This document shows positions 47,096 to 59,951 of a stretch of 64,000 nucleotides of DNA, piece after piece. Source of the DNA: Brassica napus (taxonomy: Eukaryota; Streptophyta; Magnoliopsida; Brassicales; Brassicaceae). The stretch covers positions 18,439,726-18,503,725 of the forward strand of contig NC_063437.1 of NCBI RefSeq assembly GCF_020379485.1. The letters are read 5' to 3'. Each line of letters begins with the position of its first letter. Positions within the stretch are counted from its first letter, which is position 1. The notes beneath the pieces were generated by a model that did not search any database, was not told the DNA's origin, and was given only the letters and a program-made list of their open reading frames with translations. The translations under genes were made by a program, and so were the position numbers.

Positions 47096-50000
47096 TTAGA
47101 GAGCTCCATTATTCATCATCTGCAAAGGCTTCTCCATGCTCCATGCATCAAGACTCTCTATGTTTACAGTTTGTGTTCCATTGTTAAACACATACAAATG
47201 TGCATTCCCTTTCACTGCTTTCACTGGATACACTCTTGACGTTATTACTGTTTTCCCTAAAGCTCCAAAGCTCTCTACTACCGAGTGATCAATCTGTAAA
47301 TTAAAAATTCCATTTCATGTCATATCACATCAACAAGCAAAGAAATAATAATATCAAACATTTTTACTATACACGTACCAAACTCCTTAGAGAGATCCTT
47401 CCATCAGATAGATCAACATCCACAAAGCCAGCAAACGATGGTTTATACATCCTATCTTGTTTGAGTGGACCCCTGTCTTGCTTCAACGATGAACTATAAC
47501 GAAATGTTTCAATAATGTTAGAATCATTAAATAAAAAGCATAATATATAGAGGATATCAAGCATATTCATAGAGGGTTATGGAACGTACGGTCTAGCATC
47601 GGAGCACATGAGAACCTTAGGCTTATCTGTAGAAGTGTCTTTGAAGACTCTAAAGAAGACAGGAGTGTACTCTTCCAAATCAGGAGTGGCCAATGTGATC
47701 AAACCGAAAGGTCCAACACCACCTGTCACATTCGAGCCTTTTATTTTACACAAATCTAACGGTTTGAATGTGTAGCTCGGGTCGAATTCCTCAGCTTTAT
47801 CTAGACATTGTCCGACGTTGAATGTCACTTCCACATCGGCCTGAGCAGGAGTGATTCCTTTGACTTCTAAGCGTTGACCCGTCTTGATGTTTTTGTTGTT
47901 CATTCGTACGTAGTTACTTCTTAATGACTCTATTTCTTCAATAGGCCAAAACACTAGTTGCTTCTTGTTTGCATCAAGAAGCACCGTTCTCGGAATCACC
48001 TAAACAAAAAATTTAATCACTATTAAGAAAAAAAATGAATTTTTATAAAACTATTAATATAGTTAAGATATATAACCTGAAGACCAGCCCAACCCTTGGA
48101 GATATCATCTTCAACGGTGTCCGATTCATTGGCCCAACCCCACAAGATTCTTCTATTCTTTTTGTAGTCAAAGAATGTCTTGGAAGCATAGAAGTTACCA
48201 TAATCGAATCTCAAACCGTCCCAACCATCGGGTGTATCACCGTTTGGTACGTACTTCTCCTTCTTAGGATCGTACTTCCCCACCGTGTAATACTCAAAAC
48301 GGGTTATGTCCAAGCTAACTTTCAACACGTGTTTTGTGTTCGAACCGGTGTAATCCAAGTCCAAACCGTTTTGGAAATCGGTTGTGGAAACCGGGAAGAA
48401 ATCAGGACACTCCCACATACCGGTTGATTCTTTGGAGTGAACCGGGTGCTTACCTTTGACCCAATGCTTAAAATCTCGGCTTCTGTAGATATAAGCAATC
48501 CCTCTGTGCTTTCTTTTTGAACCAACCACGGTTCTCCAATGCCCGTCTTTGGAGAACCATGCCGTGGTCGGGTCACGGAAAGCTGAACCGTTCATGGTAT
48601 AGTCTGGCATTACGAGCGGGTTATCATCTGGTTTAATCCATTTTCTTAGGTATGGGTCTGAGGGGTCCTTTGGGATTGCGTAGTTTTGGATTTGAGTTTC
48701 GTTTTGGTTAACACCTGTATAGAGGATAATCGGTCCTTTTCCCGGTACGATTGTTATTGAACCGGACCATGTACCTTTAATGTCAAACCATTTGGAGGGA
48801 TAGAGGGCATGTTCTAAAGCCTCCCAATTTACTAAGTCTTTGGAGACCGAATGTGCCCACACGATGTTGCCCCAAACCGCACCCTTGGTGTTATATTGGT
48901 AGAAGAGATGGTAAAAACCTTTGTAGTATACTGGACCTGTTTTCAGAAAACTCAAGTTAGATCATCTAAAAATATTATTGAGAACTACACAAATGTATTT
49001 TCTGATAAACTCACCATTTGGATCTGTTGTGATTGTCAAGAATGCCACATGAAAACACACAAAACAAAGGAAAACGAGGTTAGATTATGCTGAATTCATC
49101 AAAATTAGATTTGGATTTTTAAATAAGATATGTTAAGAGGATACGCGATACAAAAGAATCACATGAATGAAATTATATGGTACAACAACTTGTAGATGAA
49201 ATTAAGAAAACGTGAATAAAGGAGGATAAAGTGTAATTTATTACTCGATCACGATCGTTCTCTCCTCACCATAATTATATTTTATAATTGGTTCCCGATT
49301 GAATTATTGAAAGTTTTAAGATATTAATAATCTGTTATCTATATACAATAGGGTTTTATATATGTTATTGGATAATGAAAATAAAATAGTTTTTTATATC
49401 AGATTAAAATGATTTGAGGTTTCACAAATATAAAACTTCTACATTCCACACAGATCTTCCCCATTGGCAACAAGATATATTTCTTGAAAGAGATATGGAT
49501 ACACATTCACAAAGAAAGATAAAAGCACAGTTTTTATATACAAAATAAGCATAGCTGCGTTCTCACGTGATATATATGATGTGCTTTCTATTGTTGAATT
49601 ATGTACTAATTCGAAAAAGTGTATATAGCCTATGCTTTAGTCTACATATTATAGTTGCTGTGTTTCTAGACAAAACTCTTTTTTCTAATTCGCAATCACT
49701 TTAGATGAATAATGCATATATAATATATTTTATCTCCCTGTATATTTATCAATACGTATAATTAATAATTAGGAAATATACTGATCTGATTTTCTCCCTA
49801 AGAATACTGTAAGTTTATCTGTTTCGTTCATTGAAATGCTGGTTTTATCGTTTTATCACGCATACTATAACAAGCAAACATTGGATTTGAAGAAATGAAG
49901 ACCTAACAGAAACTTAAAATCTAAGTATCAAAGCGATCATTATAAACCCTAATTAAGGAAACAAATGTTTCTAGGTAAACTATATACGAACAAATAGAGA

Positions 50001-50198
50001 GATCAGTGTACCGTTAATCCAATGCTTTGGAGGTTGAAAGTGAAAAGCGGTTCTGTGAAGATGATTCACTGACTCGACTGATTGAGATTGCAAATTTTCG
50101 TAAACATGATGAAAAGCTTCAACCCCTTTGATGTTATTACTGCTTAAACTGAGTAGTACAAGCAATAATAACACAGAAACAATATTTGAGATACCCAT
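47096..50198 (-). CDS. cwINV4: Cell-wall invertase 4 (beta-fructofuranosidase, GH32)
   Basis: Six exons: 50012-50198, 49015-49023, 48077-48936, 47590-47999, 47379-47493, 47096-47293; 592 residues, matching the family. It hydrolyses sucrose in the apoplast; the Arabidopsis orthologue (At2g36190) is needed for nectar secretion. Features: an N-terminal signal peptide ([20 protein letters not shown]), the catalytic nucleophile motif WINDPNG, of which DPN comes from a 9-base mini-exon, [13 protein letters not shown], transition-state stabiliser FRDPTTAW, and the acid/base motif MWECPDFF, where Pro after Cys marks cell-wall rather than vacuolar invertases. WGWANESD lies before the C-terminal beta-sandwich. 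All reading frames and splice sites are intact. The long intron 2 region (49024-50011) shows no inserted gene. Confidence 0.96.
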
Positions 50199-52551
50199 TG
50201 ATCCAGAAACTCAGGATCTGAGTGGTGTTTGATATTTGTGTGTGTGTAGAACTGGTGTATACTAAGAATGAGAGAATTTGATAGGTGAAAAATATAGTTT
50301 GTTGTATTGTTTATATAGGCTAAAAATGAGGAGGAAGATAACAGAAAATAGATAAGTTTTAGGATAATGTTAATCCAGTGGAGTTTTTTACTCTTAACTA
50401 TAATTAGAAAGATATACACATCTGAATGATTTAAAATACCCGGAAGCTGATTTTTTATCTTTTTAATATTTTTATAGTTCTATTCAAACTGAAAGTTAAT
50501 GTTTTTGGTCGGCAGTTTAACTCCTCTTTTCTAGGGCTCTCTCAAATGCAATTATCCATAGTTTTAGTGAATATATTCTAGTTTACTAGCACTGCTGGAT
50601 TATGTTTCATAACTTATTTTGAATTTTCTTATAACTGTTTCATAATTTATGTGACGGTTCTTTCCTCAAGTATATAATTCTTCTTATCTTATAATATAAT
50701 CATTTACACCAGATGAGTGAAATCATGGCTGCTCTTGTTTAGTTGGCCAAGTGAGCACATTTTATATTAAGTTCGCACTTCAAATTCCTGTATACAAAAT
50801 TCCTATATATCCGGTATTAGCATAATATATAAATTGAATTTACTGTCATAATATAATATAATTTTTTGGTAACTTTGATCACTTCACTACAAGAAAAGTG
50901 TATCCTTCAATGAAATATTAGGAGAAACCTTTTTGTCAGAAACTACAGAATTTTGTTGGAATCTCATCAGACAGTTCTGATACAAAAGGTTTGTTCGTAG
51001 TTTATTGGAACGTATTGTCGTAAATTTCTTGGAAAATTATATACCGACAAAAAATCTAGTCTCGGTAAATAATCAGAAAAGTATACAAGAATTCGACGGA
51101 AATTTCACGCTACACATCAACAGTGGCCACATATAGAATATTAATGTATGTCCTAAGTTCATTATGTGACACTAAAGAGAACTAAAAAAAATGTTTTCTT
51201 GATTGGAAGAGGTTATGGGTTTAAGAATTCCAAATTTTTAACTATAGTAATTATAAGATTAGTTAAAGATGTTTTGAGATTATATTTGTTGATTACCAAG
51301 CTCTTGTTATTTCCAGTTAAAAAAAAAAGGTGAGACACTTATGTTAAATAGAAATATTTCAACATTCATTTGCATGTATCGAACAGATAGATAAAAATCA
51401 AGAACCGGTTTAAACAAGACCAGTCATAGACAAAACACGAGACATAATAAACCTAATGTCCAAGTTATATTTGAGCCTTCACTAGAAAAGGCCATGACAT
51501 AATAAAGCCGAAAAGTGAAGCAAAGATTCTTCTCACAGTTTCAAGTTAACACTTTCAGCACTGAACTTGCCTTCCATACAAAACCAAATTTTCAGGTATG
51601 CTTCAAACTCATATATTTTTCTTTTTTTTATATAAACCAGAAATACCTCCACAACTTTTTTTGATAGTTGTATAATGCTTCCATTGCTATAATTGTGAAA
51701 CATCACCCACATAGACAGTGCTTGCATCTTTTGTGCAAGTGAACCTTGCCCAAGTATCCCTAAATCTCGAGTTGACTCTACTTGAAGCTAACGCCTACCA
51801 CAATATCTTTAACCAATTGTTACCATATATTTGATTGAAGAAATAAGAATAAAAAATGTATATAACTCCACTTTTATTGATGTTCCACTTTCTAAAATGA
51901 ATGACCAAATACCAAAAGCTTGATATATTGATACAAGATTTGCCATCACCAATATCATAAACATGTTATTTTAAGCTTTATATACAAACACATAGTTGAT
52001 GAGTTGTAAAGCATTTGAAAACTAGCACGAACTAAAAGATGTTCATAATTACACTCTGAAATGGTAAAAGAGGGTTCAATGGGAATCTCTCATGCTCATG
52101 ATCTCTAGAAATTCTCATGGTATTGTGAGAAATGAATCTTTTGAGTGGCACAATGACTCTGATATAACATATGCTACTTGATTTTCCACTTAAAATGTTC
52201 ATCGTTGGGATTTGAAAGCATCTTCATGGTTGAGTCATATATAGAAAGTGGTCAAGTAGTATATGCATGCACAGCATAAACAACACGAGCTAAAAGGGTC
52301 TAAGACTTGCATTGTGTTATGTTTTTGAACAAACCAGCTCTGAGATCATAGATTGCTGTCAAATATTCCACTATTGAAATAAGAAAACATACATTATACA
52401 ATGTTGAATATTTCAATGTAGGTGAAAGAAGCTGAATCCCACAAGGGATTAGTTTTAAGGACTTATAAAACTCACAAGATGTGTCAGAAGCATCTAACTC
52501 TTCATTGATTTGATCCCATACTTTCACATATGTGTACACAGAGGTGGTTCC
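50199..52551. other. Intergenic, cwINV4 promoter to kinesin 3' side
   Basis: cwINV4 upstream sequence, then AT-rich spacer. The open frames at 51533-51727 and 52300-52539 are unsupported. It contains a lone CACTA terminus at 50885. Confidence 0.5.
50885..51110 (+). mobile_element. CACTA element remnant, one terminus
   Basis: CACTACAAGAAAAGTGTATC at 50885 is a CACTA left terminus, followed by subterminal-like sequence with CGACGGAAATTTC and TTGTCGTAAATTTC words. No inverted right end was found downstream, so it is a truncated remnant with an arbitrary right limit. Confidence 0.6.
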
Positions 52552-55500
52552 CTAGTTGACTTGTGAGAGAGGCGACCGTGTTAGCTGTTGGGGTTTAGAT
52601 TCCTTGGCCGCAAAGGATTCATAAGAGTTGTTTTCACGGAAAACTTCAACCAATGTCTCCACTGGCATTGCTCGTAGTGATTCAATGGTGTCTTTAGTTG
52701 GGACGTCTGGCTCACTCTTTGACGGAGTTGTCCCTGTGGGCTCATACTCCTGTAATTCACCAAATGAAGAACTTGGTGATAAGATTCTTCTTAAGAGTGA
52801 AGAGAGTAATGTTATTAATTATTCTGTGAGGAAACAACTTACCATATATCTTTGTTGAAAAGTTTCTTGAGCTTTATCCTCAATGCATCTAGCTTGGCAG
52901 CAATGATCATGTTGGAAACTCTCAAGTGATTTTTCATGCGTCTTGACGTTTTCCAAGATTTGTGATACAAACACTTTTTCATCCTCTGACATGCCTGAAA
53001 CATTACAACGATATTAATTTAGAACTGTCATGATAATGATATCATCGCATAAGAAAGAGAGAACTTACCATCAATTTGCTGGATGATCTCATCGCTGTTC
53101 TTGGTTACATCTTCCTCAGCAGCAGTCCTTGCAGACTCCACTTCACCGTCGTGCTGCTCGTTGTTATCACAAGCAGACTTAACAAGGGAAGAGACATCTG
53201 CGACTTGCTTGCTGTTCATCTCCTTTAGAGACTCATGAGTTAGCTTGCAGTGTTTGAAAGCTGATTCCGCATGACCAACACTAACGCATAGAAAGATGAA
53301 AAGGTTAAAAAAACAATACTGAAAGATTGTATAACTCAAAAGTAGTTTGCTAATGATCTTACGATTGCTGAAGCAGTAACTCCATTTGACAATGTTTCGC
53401 CGCAGAGAAATCAGCACCCTCTCTGGCATCATTCTCAGCTTGCATGGAAAACGTCTCCCATTTTCTTTTTGCGTCTTTAGCCAGAGTGTTTACGGTAGAG
53501 ACGTGTTCATCCAAGAAAGTTTTGTTGGACGAGACTGCATCTTTAAAGTTACTGAGTCTTGAATCCACCTGCCAGGTAAAAAAAGACAATACAGTCTTTA
53601 TGCTTCATGAAATGGAAGACAATCAGAAACAAATGAAAGAATAAGCAACGAACCAACTCGTGTTGGCGACGAACGTGACATGAGACTAGGTTAGTTAGAT
53701 CCGCTATAAGTTTCTCTGTATCATATTTTGACTGAGCCTGCACACAACACATGCTAGTTATAGATAGACTCAAGCAAGACTTGAAGAGATGTAGTAGTAT
53801 TATGACCTCGTAAGTCTTCTGAAAATCGATGATGCTATTTATTTGATTATCATTAGCCTCCGCTGCACGATTCTCAGCGTTTTTAGACTCCTGCATAAGC
53901 TTCTGGAAGAACGTACTTGTGTATTCAGACATCTCTTGTGTTTGCTCCATAGTTGTGTGGAACTTCTGCTTATTAGGAAAAAAACAATCCAGTTAAATAG
54001 CTTTTGTTAATCTCTAAGACAATGTTATATATCTCAGTGCACTGACCTGTCTCAGTTCCCTCGCAAAGAGAGCCATTTCTCGCTGGTGGGACGTAAGAGC
54101 ATTCTGAAGTTCATCAAATAACGAGGACGTTGTCTCCTCTCCTGAAGCAAGAAACTGTAATCCACAAGAGAGTTACTATTGGAGCCCACCAAAAGAAAAG
54201 GAAAGAGATTGACAAAGGGGTTACCTCATCAATGGAAGATGCACTTGAAGTTGTTAACGCTGAAACTTCTTCAAGACAAGCATTTGAGTTTGCCTTGTGC
54301 AAGCGGACTACGTTCTGCACTGCCTCCAAGTGAGAACTGTATAAATCCCTTGACGCTCCAACCTTCTTTTTCATTTCAAGAATGGCCTAAACAAACAAAT
54401 TTGCAAATAGTGTCAACATTTAGTGCTGCCCTTAAAATATAATTTAGACAAGAAACAAAACAGGTGATACCTTGTTATGTGCCTCTAACCGAGATTGGGA
54501 CAGTTTGTTAACACCATGAAGCTGAGCATTTTGCTGGGACAGACATGAAGCAACCATACTGAACAGATTGGATATTTGTTCAGAAAGTTCTGCTTGATAA
54601 TTGTCTACCACTTTCCTGTTATCCGCACTGAGCTTATTCTCTCTTCCTGCACAGCACCAAATGACCTTGTATTAACAACTTTAATGACATTGCTAATGAA
54701 AAAGACAGCCAGAATTGTCAAAACACTTACCAATTTTTTGGTGTAATGACTCATTTTCTTTAGTAGCTTTCTCCAAGTTCGATTGTAAAACACAAGCTTG
54801 TTGAACCAGTACATTTTCTGGCAAAATGCATAAGCATGTTAGAGACAACTTTTCAAACATTTGATCAAGGTAATGAGTTAGAAATTACCAGATTTTTTCT
54901 GCTCTGAAATAATGAAATCTTTCTCCTTCATGGCGTATTGAGATTTCTTCAGTTCCTCGTCTGTGGAAGCAAGCATTTTGCTGGTTTGGCTCAAGTTTTT
55001 CTAGATAGCACAATAAAAGCATCAGAGCATAGTTATAAAGCATTAAAGCCCATAAAAAGAAGGAATTAACCAATACCTCGGTGCTATCAAGCCTGCTGGT
55101 CAGATCAGAGCACTCCCGCACTTGACCAGTGTACTTGTCTTGCAATTCCTCAAGTTTCTGGTCAGAAAAAAATATGTAAATAATAGACTTCAAATATGTT
55201 TTGATCTATTGAGTAAGAAGAAACCAACCTTTTGATAATTCTCTATCTGACCACCCATCTGTTCAATCTGTTCGGCCATTGCCTACAAAAGGAGCAAAAA
55301 AGGGGTGGCGTAAGGAGATGATGAGGTTACCATGTCCTATGCCAAATGAACATTGTGTTCCTTCAACCTAAGAGAAAATCTGAATTGTGCTCAGAAACTC
55401 AATACCTTTCTTTCACTCTCCTCTTGATAGTATCTCTCTTTTGGCATATAAACACCATTTTTCTCCCGGGAAGCATAGACCTCTAAAAGAAACAAATAAA

Positions 55501-57654
55501 AAAGGTCAGAGCACAAGACTCTGTAACGAGTACATTTATCACCCCTGCAAATTCTACCCACGGATACACTGAGATTGCTCTTACCCGCCTTAAGTCGTTC
55601 TATTTCACCATAGAGGTCCTTTATCAAAGTAGACTTCATCATTTTCTGGTTAACCTGCCAAAAATAAATATACAAGAGTACGAACATGAGTTGTCGTTTT
55701 TGAATGGTTGGCCTAAATGGAAACAAGAAAAATAAAATAGAGGCTTGAAATCGATGAATGGATAACAAAAGACAGTACCTCTGGTTTGTTCCTAATATGC
55801 TTTGCCCTGTGTGCATAATCTAGAGTACTCAAGGTTTCCTCGAGACAGTGAACAGCAGGTGAAACTGTTGCTATGATACATGTCTTCGTTCTCCCGCCAA
55901 GTGAATCACGTAGTAAGCGGGTGAGCTTACTATCCCTAAATTTCAGTGCAAAACATAGTTATAGAACTCAGCATAGCTTGGAACACTACTGCTACATAAT
56001 CACTAACATAAAGAAGAAGAAAACACACAGAAAACGAGTTTAAACCTGTAAGGAATGTGTCCAAGATGTTCTACCAAAGCACTGATCACTCGCCCTAATG
56101 TAAGAAGACTTTTGTTTATTTCACCAGCTTCTCGAGCGCGTCCCTACACAGAGAAAAAAACTAGAAATTGAGAAGAAAGACTCTCCAACTCAGTTGAAGA
56201 GTGAGAGACTACTTACATCCCTAGCACCAGAACGTGATATATTTTCTGATCCTGCTAAATCAACCAAGTTCAGCTTCCCACACTTGATTAATTCTTCACC
56301 TTCCGGAGTAGCTTCTTTGATATGTATCGTTATCGAGAAGAGAGAATGCGATCGACTGAAAAGTAAAGAATCGTGTCATGTAGGAAAGTGCAAAGAACAT
56401 AAACATGAAGGACATTACCTAGATTGTTTATTCAAGAATGTTTCTGCAGTTCGCCGTTTAGAGGAACCTCTCTCCAGCAAAGTGAAGATTTCATTAGCAC
56501 TCGTCACGATCTCCTCTTCCAATCCTCTAACGAGAACGCCACCTTTGCCGTCCTCCATCAGAGGCAACGGTTTCTTCTGTTTATCTTCAGAAGCAACTCT
56601 GGAGATATCTTCAGGAGCAAGTAGATCGGTGATCTCTTCGTTGTAGAGTTCCAAAAACGTGACTTTGACACTGTACTCAGCTTCCTGGCCTTCGAGCGTA
56701 TCAAAGATTTGTTTCACAGCTCTAGGTATAACACCTGCTTCTGCTGGAAGACCTCCACTATGCCCGCCCTGTGTAAACAGCTTACATCAGGAAAAAAAAC
56801 CTTATAAACACACTTGCAATATAACACAGACCTTAGACCTTCGACATTCTCCTTCCATTGTATATGTTTTCCCTGTACCAGTCTGTCCATAAGCAAATAT
56901 TGTACAGTTAAAACCTTCAAGTACTTCGTTCACGATTGGAACAACGGCTTGGTCATACAATTCCTTCTGTTTTGCTGATGGTCCAAACACCTGTGTTCAA
57001 CATAACAACACACCTTCAGCATGTAGATAATCACTAAATTCCATCAACGGTCACATTATTAAAACACATTCTACTTTACAAAACCAAACAAGCTAAATAC
57101 ACCAAAGCACACTTGTCTCCTTACACACAAGATTGTGAAATCCAAGCATATACCCTTTGACTAACTAGTTGTTGGTTCAGTTACTAAGCAAATCCTATAC
57201 ACACTCAAACAAAATTCACTGGACTAAACACTTGTTTAGCTTTAACTAATCCCCCTTATTCACCATAATATGAAGGCAAACAGCATCAAGTATCTGACTT
57301 TTAAGTTGTAAACAGCACCCTAAGCTAAGCCACTTTGTGTTACCTTATCAAAGGTGAAAACCCTATCAGTGTGCTTCCCAGCGATGTTTTGAGAGACAGC
57401 AACTTCTCTTTGCAGATCATTACAAGTGAGAACCTGAGGAGCGTTGCTCCTCAACTCATCATCACTAAACGGCCTGTCAACAAAACAAAAAACAAGTGTG
57501 AATCCAAACCCAAAAAGCTTCAATTTTGAGCATAAATACAAAGTGGGATTAGACTCAAAATCGAACCCAGAACCCTAATTTGAGAAAAAGGTAACCTGCA
57601 TCGGAGAAGAACTTGAACATTCACGCCTTTCTCCTTGTCGTGGCGGCTGGACAT
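52552..57654 (-). CDS. Kinesin-5 (BimC/Eg5-type) mitotic motor
   Basis: About 22 exons, all frame-consistent at the junctions I checked; roughly 1,040 residues. Kinesin-5 motors are plus-end-directed homotetramers that crosslink and slide antiparallel microtubules in spindle and phragmoplast. Motor exons: 57596-57654, 57344-57473, 56832-56990, 56419-56768, 56217-56355, 56046-56143, 55779-55935. Visible motifs: N-terminal [17 protein letters not shown]-loop GQTGTGKT, switch I NKQSSRSH, switch [11 protein letters not shown], and the plant/animal kinesin-5 neck [19 protein letters not shown]. Then come long coiled-coil exons ([15 protein letters not shown] onward) and a tail ending [13 protein letters not shown]. 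Sequence and position fit Arabidopsis At2g36200. I leave the symbol blank because KIN5/KRP125 letters for this locus are not certain from memory. Confidence 0.94.
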
Positions 57655-58799
57655 TTTGTAATCCAGAGAGTGTAATTTCGAAATCTGATGCTACTACACT
57701 CTGGAAAGATCGAAGCTTTCTGAGTTTCGAAGTTCTCTCTCTCTCTCTCTCTTCCTTTTATCGCCGGCGACGGGATCTTTTTAGAGAGAGAGCGGGGTGA
57801 AATGTGAGATTTGAATATTTTTGAAGAGACGCTTCTCTCTCTCTTTCGAAATTAAAATTAATATTTGTTTACTAATATGATTTTAGCCCATTTGACACAC
57901 TTAGCCATTCGATAAAGAAGGCCATTACTTACCGATCAGCCCATTTAGGCCCAATGGTCAAGTTTCAACCTTCTTTTCGACAAAAAAAAAATCATTAATT
58001 ATACACCAATTATGAAAAACTTTACATGAGATATAGTAGTAGAGTTTTGTGATTTTGACAAAGTATGTGTGGCTATGGATTTTTATTTTAGTTGTTAACG
58101 TAGAATTTTTTTATTGCAATATAATGCATGTGACCTAAAGAAAACTCAAATCATATCATTTTAAAAACATTAAATTGGAAAAGAAAATATTTTAAAACAC
58201 TCATGCCCAAAAAATTAACAGTTTAAACTATGAAAGTAATTTTATCAACATAATAATTTACTTGTTAAACATGGCAGATACTATTTACTTGCAGAAAAAT
58301 GTGATGACATTATATTTTTTTGTTGGACTAACAATTATTTTTATTTAAAAATTGTTACTATTTTAATCATAAAATAAGCCAAAAACCAATTAAATTAAAT
58401 AATAATTATGAAATATAAATAAATATAAACTATTAAAATAAATTAAATACATTGGTGATGATGATGACGATTTAAAATGTGATGTAATACAAATTCTACG
58501 AGAGAAAATATCCACACCACGCAACTAAGGGGTTCGTCACTATAACCTGTATTCATGTATTACAATCACAAATTTCACAATCAGTCCTATAAATGATTAT
58601 ATCTGTTGACAAAAAAAAGTGTTATATCTGTTAAAATGATCATTTATATTGACAAAAACTGATTATTATTATTTTACCCAAAAAAAACTTGTTATTATTT
58701 GTTGACAAAAAATGATTGTATCTTTTCCTAGATAGGCAAGCAATACAAAATTTATTTATCAAAACGAAAAGAAAATGATCAAGAAGAATTAGTTAAAAT
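57655..58799 (-). promoter_or_regulatory. Kinesin-5 5' UTR and promoter; SAUR copy A 3' side
   Basis: 57655-57840 is CT/GA-rich 5' UTR-like sequence. Upstream (57885-57955) are several GCCCA motifs (AGCCCATTT, CAGCCCATTTAGGCCCAATG), site II-type elements common in promoters of proliferating-cell genes. The rest is AT-rich spacer with a poly(A) micro-insertion at 58597-58632. Confidence 0.6.
58597..58632 (+). repeat. Poly(A) micro-insertion with direct repeats
   Basis: TTATATCTGTT at 58597 and 58622 flank GACAAAAAAAAGTG. The same TTATATCTGTTGAC(A)n occurs at the matching place of the second SAUR copy near 61860. Confidence 0.45.
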
Positions 58800-59171
58800 T
58801 CAAAGAAGCTCCTCAACAAAATCTCCGAGATCGAAATTACCACTACAAGACTCGATGGCATTAACGACGTCTTGAAAAGCCGAGAGGCTACAAGGGACGA
58901 CCAACATAACTTTCTGGTCGGAACAGTGAAACTCGTCACGTGACTTGTCGAGGAGCATCCTAAAAATAAGGTGATTCAAGTAGCTCATCGGCACCACCTG
59001 CCTCACGCGCTCTTCTCCTACATACACCGGAAACGTTCCCGTAGATGTCTTCGTCGGAGAAATGTCGTCCCCCTCACCGAGCAGAACATACTCGGAGCCG
59101 CGTTCTCTAGTTTTGATCCTCTTCACTTTCTTGGCTAAGTTCTTGAATGAAGCAATTCTTTTTCCCATCAT
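58800..59171 (-). CDS. SAUR45: SAUR family auxin-responsive protein (copy A)
   Basis: Intronless, 123 residues. SAURs are short-lived small proteins; many inhibit PP2C.D phosphatases and so activate plasma-membrane H+-ATPases for cell expansion. The conserved SAUR core spans about residues 40-115: GTFPVYVGEERVRQVVPMSY, then LLDKSRDEF, and VMLVVPCSLSAFQDVVNAIE. The N terminus is basic (MMGKRIASFKNLAKKVKRIK). A TATA-like GGTATATAATC lies about 110 bp upstream on the minus strand. Position fits Arabidopsis At2g36210. It differs from copy B at about 21 of 123 residues, so the duplication is not recent. Confidence 0.93.
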   Translation of the reverse strand: MMGKRIASFKNLAKKVKRIKTRERGSEYVLLGEGDDISPTKTSTGTFPVYVGEERVRQVVPMSYLNHLIFRMLLDKSRDEFHCSDQKVMLVVPCSLSAFQDVVNAIESCSGNFDLGDFVEELL

Positions 59172-59561
59172 TTTGTTTTACATAAGATGATATTTTCCCC
59201 TCTGGAAACTCGTAAGATATATGTATGAATTAAGATTGTGAAGATGAAGAAATTAGAATAACAAGATGGTTGGTGATTATATACCAAAGATTAGATGTAT
59301 AACAATGTAATAAAATATAAACATTTACACCCAAAAAACAATATAATAAAATGAGAACTCTTGAGCTTTTGACTTCATTTTTTTTTTGTTTTCGAATTTA
59401 TTTTTGGCTGAGCTGACTTGCTTATAATAGTGGGCTGCATATTTGGCGGAGAGAATTGTATATCTCATAGCAAATCTTGGTTACAGTGATATGTCTTTCG
59501 ATTTTGTAAATGCATAACTATGGCACCACTTATTATTACTTTTATACTTCAGTACATTAGG

Positions 59562-59866
59562 CAAGGCCGTACCTGGAATATTAGGTCTTATTCAAAATTA
59601 GCATGAATCATATTTTTAATATTATAGTTTTATATATTTAAGGAAAATAGTTTTTATTTAAAAATCTAAAGATAACTAAACTAAAAATAAAATTACATGA
59701 AAGTGAGTAAACATCTTAATTTTTATTATTAATTTTATTTAATATATAGGGGTATTATATGTACTACACATATATATATAACTGAAACTTTTAGAATTGT
59801 GGAACCCTGCAACCAAACAGAAACCCTGTTGAACCGTTTCATGAAAATGTAATCAGGACCGAGCTG
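59562..59866. mobile_element. hAT-like insertion private to SAUR copy A
   Basis: About 305 bp beginning CAAGGCCGTACCTGG and ending CAGGACCGAGCTG; both resemble degenerate CAGAGCCGGTCCTG hAT ends. Copy B has the uninterrupted counterpart TACATTACGCAAGCGAGATA at about 62735-62754. The duplication is too eroded to read cleanly. Confidence 0.65.
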
Positions 59867-59951
59867 AGCAATAGGTTGTCACGGAGGTTGTATTCGACTT
59901 TTCGTACATACGGTCGTGACATTTAATTTCATCTATAAAATGTCTTAATGT

